A DNA stretch of 64,000 nucleotides. Origin: VRUE01 sp963703335. Its GTDB lineage: Bacteria > Actinomycetota > Thermoleophilia > Solirubrobacterales > 70-9. Numbering within the stretch: position 1 is the first letter of the stretch; each line of letters opens with the position of its first letter. Position numbers and translations under genes: made by a program. The stretch lies in assembly GCA_963703335.1 (NCBI GenBank), contig OY969812.1:2728001-2792000 (forward strand). The letters run 5' to 3'. Below, in pieces: positions 41,812 through 49,018 of the stretch. The notes under the pieces were generated by a model. The model made no database searches. It worked only from the letters and a program-made list of their open reading frames with translations, and was not told where the DNA came from.

Positions 41812-44543
41812 CGCGCTTGGCGGTCGCCTTGCTTGCCCTGCTTGCGACGGTCGCGGTGGCTGTGTCGGCCCAAGCCGATCCGTCCAACTACGGGATCGAA
41901 TCGGTCGACGCTTCCCTTTCCGACAGCCAGGCAGGGGCTCACGCCGATTTCACCACCGACATCGTTCTCAAAACAGAAGGCGGCGACCTGCCGGCACGGA
42001 CACGGGATGTCTCGGTCGAAGTGCCCCAGGGCCTGCTCGCGAACCCCAACGCGGTTCCCAAGTGCAGTGCGGTCCAGTTTGTCGGCACCGACGTGGACGA
42101 CAAATCCAACTTCAGCGGCTGTCCGCAGGACTCGCAGGTCGGCGTCACGCATGTCGTCCTCTCCAACAGCCACGAAGGCACGGTCGACATCATCGAGCCG
42201 GTCTTCAACCTCGAGCCGCAGCAAGGTGAGCCCGCTCGATTCGGCTTCATCGCGCTCAGGTATCCGATCCTGATCGACACCGAACTGCGTCCCGACTACG
42301 GCGTTACCGCCAGGGTCAAAGGTGCCGATTCGCTGGCTTCGCTCTTCAAGACGGAAACCATCCTTTGGGGTGTGCCTGCTGCGGCAAGCCACGACGGTGA
42401 GCGGATAACCCCTTACGAGGCTGCCCACAACGGGATCGAAACCCCGACCGGCACCCGTCCCAGCGGCCTCGCGCCGGTGCCCTTCACGCTCAACCCGACC
42501 CGCTGCGGGGTGTCTTTCCCGGTTCGGATGACCGCAACCAGCTACCAGCAGCCCGACCTTCCCTCAGAGGGCCAAACCGCCCTACCGCCGGCGACGGGCT
42601 GTGCCCTGCTCGACTTCAAACCAGCGCTGTCGATCAAGCCGACGGCTGCGCAGGCCGACAGCGGCAGCGGGCTGAACGTCAAGCTCACCTTCCCAACGGA
42701 TGGCTTCGAGCAGCCGAACCTCAACGGTGAGGCCGAGCAGCGAAAGGTGGAGGTGGCTCTCCCTGAGGGCGTCAGCGTCAACCCATCTCAGGCAGATGGG
42801 CTGGGTGCCTGCAGCGAAGACGCCTTCGCTAGAGAGACAGCGACCTCGCTACCCGGCCAGGGCTGTCCCGAGGGCTCGAAGATCGGCACGGTTGTGGCCG
42901 ATAGCCCACTGCTCGAGGAAGAGGCCTCCGGGTCGCTCTACGTCGCTTCTCCTCGCCATAACCCCTTCGGGACGCTGATCGCGCTGTACATGGTCCTGAA
43001 GGTGCCGAACAGGGGTGTCGGCGTCAAGCTGGCCGGGAAGGTCGTTCCGGACCCGAAAACGGGGCAGCTCGTAACCACCTTCGACGAAATTCCCCAGCTT
43101 CCGATCTCGTCTTTCGAACTGCACTTTCGGGAAGGCGCGCGCGCGCCGCTCGTGCTGCCGCCGCGTTGTGGCACCTATGCCTCCACGGCAACCTTTACCT
43201 CCTGGGCGGGGCAGGTGGTGACAACCCATCCGAGCTTCGACGTCACCGCTGGCCCCGGCGGACCTTGCCCTTCAGGCACTCCGCCTTTCAGCCCCGATTT
43301 CCAAGCAGGGGCGATCAACAACAACGCTCGTTCGTTCTCCCCCTACTACCTCCGCCTCTCGCGAGCGGATGGAGAACAGGAGCTGACCAGGCTATCGACG
43401 ACCCTACCGCCCGGCTCGCTGGCGAAGCTGGCTGGGGTTTCGCAGTGCTCGGAGACGGCAATCGGGGTCGCGAGGACAAAGGCCGGAGCGGTGGAGCTTT
43501 CCCTGCCCAGCTGTCCGCCCGGTTCGGAGATCGGACACCTGCTGGCCGGCGCCGGCGCGGGCTCGGCTCTTACCTATGTTCCGGGCAAGCTCTATCTTGC
43601 CGGGCCCTACCGTGGGGACCCGCTGAGCGTCGTCGCAATCGTGCCGGCTGTGGCGGGGCCCTTCGATCTAGGCAACGTGGTGGTGCGCGAGGCGCTCCGG
43701 CTCGATCCCGAAACAGCGCAAGCACAGATCGACGGAGCCCGCTCCGACTCGCTTCCCCACATCCTTGAAGGCATTCCCGTGAGAACACGGGACATTCGGA
43801 TCCACGTCGATCGGCCTAATTTCACCACCAACCCCACGAGCTGCGATCCGGAGGCCTTTAGAGCGTTGGCATGGGGCTCGGGCGGCGACCCCCTTGCCTT
43901 CGGTGATGACCTGCCAGTCTCTCTCTCCGCACGCTTTCAGGCCGCTAACTGTTCTCGCCTTGCCTTCAAGCCGAAACTGTCCCTGGAATTGATCGGGGGC
44001 ACCCGGCGGGGCGCTCATCCGGCCCTGCGCGGAGTTGTCAGGGCTCGCACCCGCGACGCCAACATCGGACGGGCCGTTGTCACCTTGCCTCGCTCCGCTT
44101 TCCTGGAGCAGAGTCACATCCGCACCATCTGCACCCGAGTTCAGTTCAACGCTGATGCCTGCCCCGGCGGCGCGGTCTACGGACATGCCACCGCCGTATC
44201 GCCGCTTCTGGACGAACCACTGAGCGGGCCCGTGTACCTGCGCTCATCCAGTCATGAGCTTCCCGACCTCGTCGCTGCCCTGCACGGCATCGTCGACGTC
44301 AATGTCGTCGGCCATATTGACTCGCCGGACGGGCGAATCCGGACTACGTTTTCCTCGGTTCCGGACGCGCCTGTCACCAAGTTCGTCCTCACGATGCAGG
44401 GCGGGAAAAAGGGCCTGATCGTCAACAGCCGCGGCCTTTGCACGGCGCCGCCGCGAGCCCGCGTCGAGCTCACCGGGCAAAACGGCAAGACACACAACTT
44501 CAGCCCAGCCGTTCAGGCGAGCTGCAGCAAACACCGCCATTGA
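41808..44543 (+). CDS. secreted protein of repeated Cys modules (cassette B, gene 2)
   Basis: 911 residues, paralogue of the product at 5802 and in the same position relative to its partner. Signal peptide LAVALLALLATVAVAVSAQA at the very N-terminus, with no antisense leader as in copy A. The repeating module is easy to see: VPQGLLANPNAVPKC, LPEGVSVNPSQADGLGAC, LPPGSLAKLAGVSQC and LPRSAFLEQSHIRTIC are each followed by a CPxGSxIGxV-type turn and a PLL...SGxxY strand. Blocks such as NFTTNPTSC and TKFVLTMQGGKKGLIVNSRG match copy A closely. No catalytic centre is visible. Coupled to gene 1 by ATGA. Unknown function. Confidence 0.8.
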   Translation: MTRLAVALLALLATVAVAVSAQADPSNYGIESVDASLSDSQAGAHADFTTDIVLKTEGGDLPARTRDVSVEVPQGLLANPNAVPKCSAVQFVGTDVDDKSNFSGCPQDSQVGVTHVVLSNSHEGTVDIIEPVFNLEPQQGEPARFGFIALRYPILIDTELRPDYGVTARVKGADSLASLFKTETILWGVPAAASHDGERITPYEAAHNGIETPTGTRPSGLAPVPFTLNPTRCGVSFPVRMTATSYQQPDLPSEGQTALPPATGCALLDFKPALSIKPTAAQADSGSGLNVKLTFPTDGFEQPNLNGEAEQRKVEVALPEGVSVNPSQADGLGACSEDAFARETATSLPGQGCPEGSKIGTVVADSPLLEEEASGSLYVASPRHNPFGTLIALYMVLKVPNRGVGVKLAGKVVPDPKTGQLVTTFDEIPQLPISSFELHFREGARAPLVLPPRCGTYASTATFTSWAGQVVTTHPSFDVTAGPGGPCPSGTPPFSPDFQAGAINNNARSFSPYYLRLSRADGEQELTRLSTTLPPGSLAKLAGVSQCSETAIGVARTKAGAVELSLPSCPPGSEIGHLLAGAGAGSALTYVPGKLYLAGPYRGDPLSVVAIVPAVAGPFDLGNVVVREALRLDPETAQAQIDGARSDSLPHILEGIPVRTRDIRIHVDRPNFTTNPTSCDPEAFRALAWGSGGDPLAFGDDLPVSLSARFQAANCSRLAFKPKLSLELIGGTRRGAHPALRGVVRARTRDANIGRAVVTLPRSAFLEQSHIRTICTRVQFNADACPGGAVYGHATAVSPLLDEPLSGPVYLRSSSHELPDLVAALHGIVDVNVVGHIDSPDGRIRTTFSSVPDAPVTKFVLTMQGGKKGLIVNSRGLCTAPPRARVELTGQNGKTHNFSPAVQASCSKHRH

Positions 44544-44588
44544 GCGGAGTACATCAACGAACACCTATTAAGAGGGAGGGATTCTCAG

Positions 44589-45278
44589 ATGTTTTTATCT
44601 CTACAACGACAGTTCGGCACGGCCGGACTGGTAGTGGCGATTGTGGCGCTCGTCGCCGCCCTCGCCGGCGGCGCGGTTGCCGCGAGCGGGGGCAATGGTA
44701 AGGCCACTGCTTCAGCCAAGAGAGGCAAGCCCGGTCCGCGCGGTCCCAAGGGCCCGGCAGGCCCTCAAGGTCCAGCAGGTCCTCAAGGTCCAGCAGGTCC
44801 TCAAGGCCAGGCAGGTGCCACCGGTGCGACGGGACCTGCTGGTCCGCTGCTCGAAACCCTTCCGGCTGGCAAGAGCCTGCAGGGTGTCTGGGGCGCTGCG
44901 GGCGGGGCTGGTACCGAAGACGGGACGAGCCTGGCGGCCATCACGTTCCAGTTTCCACTCGCGGCCGTGCCGGACATCGTATACCTGTGGAAGAACCCGT
45001 TCGCAGGCGTCCTCCTCGGTATGAGGATACAAGAAAGCGCGCCACCGGAAGAACTGAAGGAACCCGAAGACGTCGAAAAATTCTGCCCCGGAGCCGTAAC
45101 GTCGCCCAAAGCAGTGCCGGGTACGCTGTGCATCTACACCGGAACGGAACAGGATGGTCTGCTCCAAATCGGTGGACTGTTCGGCGGGGAACGTAACCGT
45201 TTTGGCATAACGCTGCCCTTTATCTCCTTCGAAGAAGAAGGAGTGGTGTCAGGGTCCTGGGCGGTCACGGCCAAATAG
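44589..45278 (+). CDS. membrane-anchored or exported collagen-like protein
   Basis: 229 residues. N-terminal hydrophobic segment (FGTAGLVVAIVALVAALAGG, then AVAASGG) for export. Residues about 45-88 are Gly-X-Y triplets (GKPGPRGPKGPAGPQGPAG onward), about 14 in a row, able to form a short collagen-like triple helix. A globular C-terminal domain follows (SLQGVWGAAGGAG, then VPDIVYLWKNPFAG) with two Cys, in KFCPGAV and GTLCIYT, probably a trimerising head. GGGAGGG precedes ATG 44589. It sits 45 bp after cassette B and is terminated at 45304. A surface or adhesive role is inferred. Confidence 0.8.
   Translation: MFLSLQRQFGTAGLVVAIVALVAALAGGAVAASGGNGKATASAKRGKPGPRGPKGPAGPQGPAGPQGPAGPQGQAGATGATGPAGPLLETLPAGKSLQGVWGAAGGAGTEDGTSLAAITFQFPLAAVPDIVYLWKNPFAGVLLGMRIQESAPPEELKEPEDVEKFCPGAVTSPKAVPGTLCIYTGTEQDGLLQIGGLFGGERNRFGITLPFISFEEEGVVSGSWAVTAK
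44760..44813 (+). repeat. 18-bp tandem repeat, three units, in the collagen-like segment
   Basis: Units at 44760-44777, 44778-44795 and 44796-44813 follow GGTCCTCAAGGTCCAGCA with few changes. Each encodes GPQGPA or GPQGQA. The near-identity at DNA level means the triplet number can change by slippage. Confidence 0.85.
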
Positions 45279-45303
45279 CCGACTCGCATAGGGACGAGAT
45301 GTT

Positions 45304-45335
45304 GGAAGGGCCGCGCCCTTTTGCGCGGCCCTTCC
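45304..45335 (+). terminator. hairpin terminator after the collagen-like gene
   Basis: GGAAGGGCCGCGC (45304-45316) pairs perfectly with GCGCGGCCCTTCC (45323-45335) around CCTTTT. It closes the cassette B transcript. Confidence 0.8.
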
Positions 45336-45393
45336 TCCTCCAGCATCGATTGAACGCGCCTCGAGCGCCTCACTATTGAAAAGGTTCATTTAT

Positions 45394-45918
45394 ATGATCA
45401 AAGCAATGCTAAGCATCAAGGTTCTACCTGCATTCTTGCTTTGCCTTGCGCTTATGGCGGGGTGCGGGGGAAGCGATAATGACTCGCAAACAAACACTGC
45501 AGAGGCAAACGGCAATGAGGTCACCGCCCATGCCGCGCCGGTGACAAAGGCCGAGTTCGTTAAGCAAGCCAGTGCCATCTGCCTAGCCGCCAAGGAACGC
45601 GCATCCGAAGAATTTTCAATTTACCTCGAAAAAAACAATGTTCCATCTTCGGGCCCAGGCATGGCTGCAAAAGCGCAAGACGTCGTCAACACGGTTTTCG
45701 GGCCTGTGTTTGAATTGCAGGTGAAGAAAATACGCGGCCTCGGCGCCCCTCGGGAGGATGTTGTGGAGGTCAGCGAAATCCTCACTGCTATGCAGCAGGG
45801 TGTTGAAAGAGCCAAGGAAGAGCCACTTGAGTTCATGCAAAAAGAGACCGCAATGAACCAGGCATCAAAGCTTGTCGAGGCCTACGGACTGCCCGACTGC
45901 AGTAATGGGAAGGTTTGA
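45394..45918 (+). CDS. small lipoprotein, hypothetical
   Basis: 174 residues from ATG 45394, chosen for AAAAGG 9 nt upstream; TTG 45376 is an alternative. Lipobox LALMAGC. After a short Asn/Thr-rich linker comes a helical domain starting VTKAEFVKQASAICLAAKER and ending AYGLPDCSNG. This is the same Cys...Cys bracketed helical plan as the lipoprotein at 19758, so they are probably distant paralogues. Base composition is noticeably lower in GC than neighbours. The function is unknown; it would sit on the outer face of the membrane. Confidence 0.7.
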   Translation: MIKAMLSIKVLPAFLLCLALMAGCGGSDNDSQTNTAEANGNEVTAHAAPVTKAEFVKQASAICLAAKERASEEFSIYLEKNNVPSSGPGMAAKAQDVVNTVFGPVFELQVKKIRGLGAPREDVVEVSEILTAMQQGVERAKEEPLEFMQKETAMNQASKLVEAYGLPDCSNGKV

Positions 45919-45929
45919 AAGCAGCGTTT

Positions 45930-45964
45930 GCCGCCGGTTGCCACCTATGGTGGCAACCGGCGGC
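45930..45964 (+). terminator. 16-bp hairpin after the small lipoprotein
   Basis: CCGCCGGTTGCCACC (45931-45945) pairs perfectly with GGTGGCAACCGGCGG (45949-45963) around TAT, and G45930-C45964 adds a pair. It begins 12 nt after the stop codon. Confidence 0.7.
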
Positions 45965-46308
45965 GGAGAAGCCCCGAAGGCCGACTCTGGTTTCAAAGCT
46001 CGTTCGGCGGCTGGGCCTACCGCGGTCCCAATACGATCGGCGTTGGCGGTCGGCTTGGCAAACCGATCTGCGCCGACCCCATCTGCCTGCTCGAACCGAC
46101 CGGCCTGATCGGGCCACCGATGGCAGCAAGACATCGCCAACGAAGGGCTTCATCGGCCACTCGGTGCCTAGGAAGCAAAGGTAAACGCCTAGCTGGTTGA
46201 CGGCCTGAACTGCTGTTGCTCGTAATTCCTTGCCACCCCCACCGGGGGAACGCTTTGCCGAGACAAGGTATAGCCACGCGCTGTCTCGCTCTCAATACCG
46301 TTAGGGCC
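45965..46308 (+). other. intergenic stretch, about 340 bp, possible gene remnant
   Basis: No complete gene. One plus frame reads FGGWAYRGPNTIGVGG and on without a start or ribosome-binding site, which looks like a decayed coding fragment of unknown origin. The TACCGT at about 46296 may be a -10 element for the GNAT gene. Confidence 0.35.
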
Positions 46309-46887
46309 GTGCCTTGCCGGATTCGCATTTCAGACCACGCCGAGCTTCGATTGCTCACCGATGCAGACGCGAAAGAGCTTCACGAGCTGATCGACACAAA
46401 TCGCGCCTACCTCGCGGCTTGGTTGCCTTGGGCTGCGGAGCAGAGCCTCGCCGATACGCTGGGGTTCATCCAAAGGACGCAAGGCCAGATAGAGGGCAAT
46501 GATGGCTTTCAGGTCGCGATCCTGATCGAGGACCGCATTGCGGGCGTCATCGGCTACACCGCCGTGGACTGGGAGGAGCGCTCGACCAATATCGGCTACT
46601 GGCTGGCCTCAGAGCACCAGGGGCGCGGCACGATGAGCGCGGCGGTGGCGGCGCTGACCGATCATGCCCTCTCTGCCTGGGAGCTGCGCCGTGTGGCGAT
46701 CCGGGTCGCGACCGAGAACGCGCGCAGCCGCGCGATCCCCGAGCGGCTCGGCTACCGCGAGGAAGCGATCCTGTCCAAAGCCGAGCAGGTCGGCGGGCAT
46801 GATCTCGACCTTGCCGTCTACTCGATAGCGGCGGAAGCCTGGCTAGGACTAGGAGGAGGCGACCGCATCCGAGGGTGCGACGACTGA
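46309..46887 (+). CDS. RimJ/RimL-type GNAT acetyltransferase
   Basis: 192 residues from GTG 46309; the frame is open further upstream but those codons fit no family member. Layout as in ribosomal-protein N-acetyltransferases: AELRLLTDADAKELHELIDT, then YLAAWLPWAA, the core strand IAGVIGYTAVDWEERSTNIG, and YWLASEHQGRGTMSAAV with the acetyl-CoA loop QGRGTM, then RVAIRVATENARSRAIPERL. It acetylates an N-terminus or small substrate in the cytoplasm; the target is not readable. TACCGT 7 nt upstream suggests a leaderless message. A terminator follows at 46919. Confidence 0.85.
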   Translation: MPCRIRISDHAELRLLTDADAKELHELIDTNRAYLAAWLPWAAEQSLADTLGFIQRTQGQIEGNDGFQVAILIEDRIAGVIGYTAVDWEERSTNIGYWLASEHQGRGTMSAAVAALTDHALSAWELRRVAIRVATENARSRAIPERLGYREEAILSKAEQVGGHDLDLAVYSIAAEAWLGLGGGDRIRGCDD

Positions 46888-46918
46888 GCGGTGCCAATGA
46901 GGTGCCGATACTGCTGGC

Positions 46919-46962
46919 AAGCCTGAAACGAGAGTGTCTAGCGCACCGGCACTCAGGCTTTT
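46919..46962 (+). terminator. rho-independent terminator after the GNAT gene
   Basis: AAGCCTGA (46919-46926) pairs with TCAGGCTT (46953-46960), with inner GAGTG/CACTC-type pairing, and the stem ends in TTTT. Confidence 0.65.
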
Positions 46963-47092
46963 GCTGTGCAAGGGCCTGACATTCGAGGCGGTGGTCCGTT
47001 TCGACCAGTATCGGCGAGGACGGGGTGGTTCGCCTCAAATTCTGCAAGGAGCCCCTTAAAGGCGCGTGAGAGCGCTGGGAGGAGTTTGAACG

Positions 47093-47269
47093 ATGAAGAG
47101 ACGTATCCGTCGAGTGACTGCACTCGCTGCTGCCATCATGTTGATGGCGGTCGGCCCCGCCTACGCATTTGGCGGCCCGAATTCGGCTGGGAACTCCGGG
47201 CACTTCCATCCGAACAGCAATCCATGCCAAGGGCCGAATGATCAACCCAACTGCCCCGGGCCGCACTGA
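47093..47269 (+). CDS. small exported peptide, 58 residues
   Basis: ATG 47093 with GGGAGGAG about 8 nt upstream. The signal peptide RRVTALAAAIMLMAVGPAYA occupies the first 25 residues. The mature 33 residues are Asn/Pro/Gly/His-rich with two cysteines (NPCQGPNDQPNCPGPH at the end), probably one disulfide. A hairpin terminator follows at 47290, which supports a real transcription unit. I know no relative; it could be a secreted signal, metal-binding or toxic peptide. Confidence 0.6.
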   Translation: MKRRIRRVTALAAAIMLMAVGPAYAFGGPNSAGNSGHFHPNSNPCQGPNDQPNCPGPH

Positions 47270-47289
47270 TCTATCTATTCGAGTAGATC

Positions 47290-47320
47290 ATGGAGGGGCT
47301 GCCCCCGGCGGCCCCTCCAT
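47290..47320 (+). terminator. hairpin terminator after the small exported peptide
   Basis: ATGGAGGGGC (47290-47299) pairs with GCCCCTCCAT (47311-47320) around an 11-nt loop. Confidence 0.7.
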
Positions 47321-47712
47321 CGCGGAATCACCGACCCAGGTGGCGTTCCCGCCCCCGGCTTCCTCGTTCTTCTCGATGGCGGCGGAGGGACGCCAAGGTC
47401 ACCCTCGGTGACAGCGGCTTTTCGGGTCGAGGGAGTTCACAACTCGGGCGATGCCCAAACCATGCCGGAGGAGGGGACTCGACCCCCCCCGACACGCGGA
47501 TTATGATTCGCGCCAGCCGAGCGCACCCCGCATTCCTGAGCGGTCGCCCGTTCCGCCGGATGCGCTCAGTTCTGCCGGAAGTCCTGAGTTCGGTCCACCG
47601 CCGGGTCCACCCCGCCGGAAGCGGAAGGCCCGGAGAATCCGATGAGTATTGCCCTTGATGTTCTAGATAGGCCAGCGGCCCGAAAGCTGGCGTAAGCCAG
47701 AAAGGAGCGGTT
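47321..47712 (+). other. gene-free stretch entering the mini-island
   Basis: 392 bp with no supported gene before hicB. It contains the partial tRNA copy at 47463-47511 and, near 47670-47695, a small inverted repeat (CCAGC/GCTGG). AAAGGAG at 47701-47707 is the hicB ribosome-binding site. Confidence 0.5.
47463..47511 (-). repeat. degenerate partial copy of the tRNA-Met 3' half (candidate att site)
   Basis: From TGCCGGAGGAGG through the run of C to GACACGCGGATTATGATTC, this matches the 3' half of the tRNA-Met gene at 48877-48922, with a perfect 19-nt core at 47491-47509 and indels in the T-arm part. It lacks the 5' half of a tRNA. A direct repeat of a tRNA 3' end is the classic scar of site-specific integration. 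Confidence 0.75.
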
Positions 47713-47877
47713 ATGGCAGTTCCCGGAGTTCCCGGTCTTCACACCCAGGGCGACGACATCGACGACGCGATGGCGAACGCCAGCGAGGCGGTCGCCCTCT
47801 ACGTCGAGGGGCTGCGCGAAGACGGCGAACCGCTCGACAGCGGTGTGATCCGCCGCTCGATTCCCCTGCCGGCGTGA
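47713..47877 (+). CDS. hicB: HicB-like antitoxin, short form
   Basis: 54 residues from ATG 47713, with AAAGGAG 5 nt upstream. The HicB core is clear: VPGLHTQGDDIDDAMANASE then AVALYVEGLREDGEPL, matching the usual PGCxTQGDTxEEAxxNAxEAxxLYxE pattern. The N-terminal strand that normally precedes the PG motif is missing, and there is no DNA-binding tail. It would neutralise HicA by direct binding. The stop overlaps the hicA start (GTGA). Confidence 0.75.
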   Translation: MAVPGVPGLHTQGDDIDDAMANASEAVALYVEGLREDGEPLDSGVIRRSIPLPA

Positions 47878-48161
47878 GCCCGCGCCAGCCGGTCGTCTCC
47901 GGCGAGCGCCTAATCAAGGCGCTGCGCAAGGAGGGCTGGGAAGTCGTCCGTCAACGAGGCAGCCACGTCCGCTTGAAGAAGGCCGGGCGCAAACACGCGC
48001 TCGTCGTCCCGCTGCACCGGGAACTCCGTCGCGGCATCCTCCGCGTAGCCGAGGAATCGGCCCGCCTGTGCCCTAAGCCAAGACGACGCCGAAGCGATCA
48101 TCAAAGCTGTCGTGATCCTCGACTGCGACTGCCTGGGAGAAGCGACTCGCGGCGATGGTGA
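47874..48161 (+). CDS. hicA: HicA-like mRNA interferase toxin, possibly frameshifted
   Basis: 95 residues. The double-strand-RNA-binding-like fold is visible: SGERLIKALRKEGWEVVRQR, then GSHVRLKK with the catalytic His, and ALVVPLHRELRRGILR. After that the frame goes into arginine-rich sequence. In the next frame the expected HicA ending appears as LSQDDAEAII, from about 48075, so one base is probably missing or extra near 48065-48075. GTG 47874 overlaps hicB, giving coupled translation. The end overlaps the convergent retropepsin gene. Confidence 0.65.
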   Translation: MSPRQPVVSGERLIKALRKEGWEVVRQRGSHVRLKKAGRKHALVVPLHRELRRGILRVAEESARLCPKPRRRRSDHQSCRDPRLRLPGRSDSRRW

Positions 48162-48564
48162 AGTGGTCGAGGAAGCCGACGTTGCCGAGCAGGACCAGGC
48201 CGAAGCTGTGCCAGCCATCTACGAATCCCACCGGGGCTTCCCACTCGCACCGAGCGCTGGAATCGTCGTGGTGATGTAGGCGCAGGGAGACGGTTTTGTA
48301 GCGGGCGACGACGGTACGCCCGCCGACGGCGTGCAGTTCCTCACCCTCGTTGTCGGCCAGGTCGAGGCCAAGCTCGTCCGCCAGTAGGTCGCTCGCGAGG
48401 ATCGCGTCTGCTCCAGTGTCGATCAGTCCCTCTAGCTCGGGTGTCGATGCATCGTCCGTGGCGAGCGAGACGGGCACGAAGGGCCGAAACACCGGCTGCC
48501 CCAAGCGCGTCTGCTGGGGGTCCTCCCGATAGGGATAGAGCCAGGGGGTCTTCGGCTCAGCCAA
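48073..48564 (-). CDS. retropepsin-like aspartic protease
   Basis: 163 residues with the single aspartic-protease motif LIDTGADAILASDLLADELG, typical of retroviral-type proteases that work as dimers. The flap region is near GEELHAVGGRT, and the second hydrophobic-Gly element VLLGNVGFLDHF matches the ILGxxxL pattern. No signal peptide. It is encoded 8 bp inside the end of the DUF5678 gene, so the two are coupled. Such pairs occur in many genomes; the target is unknown. An aspartic peptidase that processes or removes its small partner would resemble a toxin-antitoxin switch, but this is speculation. Confidence 0.75.
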   Translation of the reverse strand: MAEPKTPWLYPYREDPQQTRLGQPVFRPFVPVSLATDDASTPELEGLIDTGADAILASDLLADELGLDLADNEGEELHAVGGRTVVARYKTVSLRLHHHDDSSARCEWEAPVGFVDGWHSFGLVLLGNVGFLDHFTIAASRFSQAVAVEDHDSFDDRFGVVLA

Positions 48565-48826
48565 GGCCGACGTAGATCGGCTCGTCTGCGTGGGGAACCC
48601 GCCCGCCGACGACGACGTGATCCAACTTGCGGGCTTTCTCCAGCACGACTTTCAGGTCCTCGTCGGCGATCACGACCTGGCCCGTGCGGGTATCGGTCGC
48701 CACGTACTTGCCCTCGTAGCCCTTGAAATCGGTGCGGATGGGTTTCACGCAGTCGATGATACCCGCTGCCTCCACGGGGCTTTTCAGGGTTGGACCCTTG
48801 CCACTTCCCTTGCCACCCCCTGCCAA
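48557..48826 (-). CDS. DUF5678-like small protein
   Basis: 89 residues. A Gly/Lys-rich N-terminus is followed by the conserved part FKGYEGKYVATDTRTGQVV, IADEDLKVVLEKARK and VVVGGRVPHADEPIYVG, which matches small DUF5678-type proteins commonly paired with retropepsin-like genes. The start is ATG 48826. First gene of the minus-strand pair in the mini-island, 50 bp from the tRNA-Met 3' end. Function unknown; a regulator or substrate of the protease is inferred from position. Confidence 0.65.
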   Translation of the reverse strand: MAGGGKGSGKGPTLKSPVEAAGIIDCVKPIRTDFKGYEGKYVATDTRTGQVVIADEDLKVVLEKARKLDHVVVGGRVPHADEPIYVGLG

Positions 48827-48876
48827 ACCGGCCCTTTCTGGCCTCGGGATGCGGCGCGTTCCGCTTGCTACTGCGA

Positions 48877-48922
48877 TGCCGGAGGAGGGACTCGAACCCC
48901 CGACACGCGGATTATGATTCCG
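48877..48922 (-). repeat. tRNA 3'-half repeat, intact side (candidate att site)
   Basis: The 3' half of the tRNA-Met gene whose degenerate copy lies at 47463-47511. The identical 19-nt core here is 48902-48920. Confidence 0.75.
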
Positions 48923-48950
48923 CTGCTCTAACCAGCTGAGCTACTCCGGC
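48877..48950 (-). tRNA. tRNA-Met (CAU)
   Basis: On the minus strand the acceptor GCCGGAG pairs with CTCCGGC, leaving discriminator A. The D arm is AGCTCAGCTGGTTAGAGC; the anticodon stem GCGGA/TCCGC holds the loop ATCATAA with anticodon CAT; the T arm GGGGG TTCGAGT CCCTC is regular. The 5' end lacks the initiator C1-A72 mismatch, so elongator Met is favoured; tRNA-Ile2 with a lysidine-modified CAU cannot be excluded. No encoded CCA. Its 3' end faces the mini-island. Confidence 0.9.
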
Positions 48951-49005
48951 GGGGTTTGGGATCGTAGCGATGGGGCGGCTGGGATCGCTATGGCGCGATA
49001 GGGCT

Positions 49006-49018
49006 TAGCCTTCTTGCG
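49006..49018 (+). promoter_or_regulatory. leaderless-type -10 element
   Basis: TAGCCT at 49006-49011, 7 nt before GTG 49019, no ribosome-binding site. Confidence 0.45.

Larger units (their letters stand above)
47463..48922. mobile_element. 1.4-kb tRNA-Met-associated mini-island
   Basis: Bounded by the partial tRNA copy at 47463-47511 and the 3' half of the intact tRNA-Met at 48877-48922; the cores are 1411 bp apart. Cargo is a hicBA toxin-antitoxin pair on the plus strand and a DUF5678/retropepsin pair on the minus strand, meeting tail to tail. No integrase is present, so it is a remnant or was mobilised in trans. Confidence 0.6.

Noticed and set aside
46547..47266. 239-codon minus-strand frame over the GNAT gene
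   Set aside because: Antisense to a clear acetyltransferase and to the small exported peptide; Arg/Ser-rich with no start site.
47401..47520. A second complete tRNA gene
   Set aside because: Only the 3' half is present, with indels in the T arm and no 5' half; treated as an integration scar.
48590..48931. Plus-strand frame running through the tRNA-Met
   Set aside because: Its end, GGTRTPDTRIMIPLL, is the well-known artefact of translating a tRNA gene on the wrong strand.
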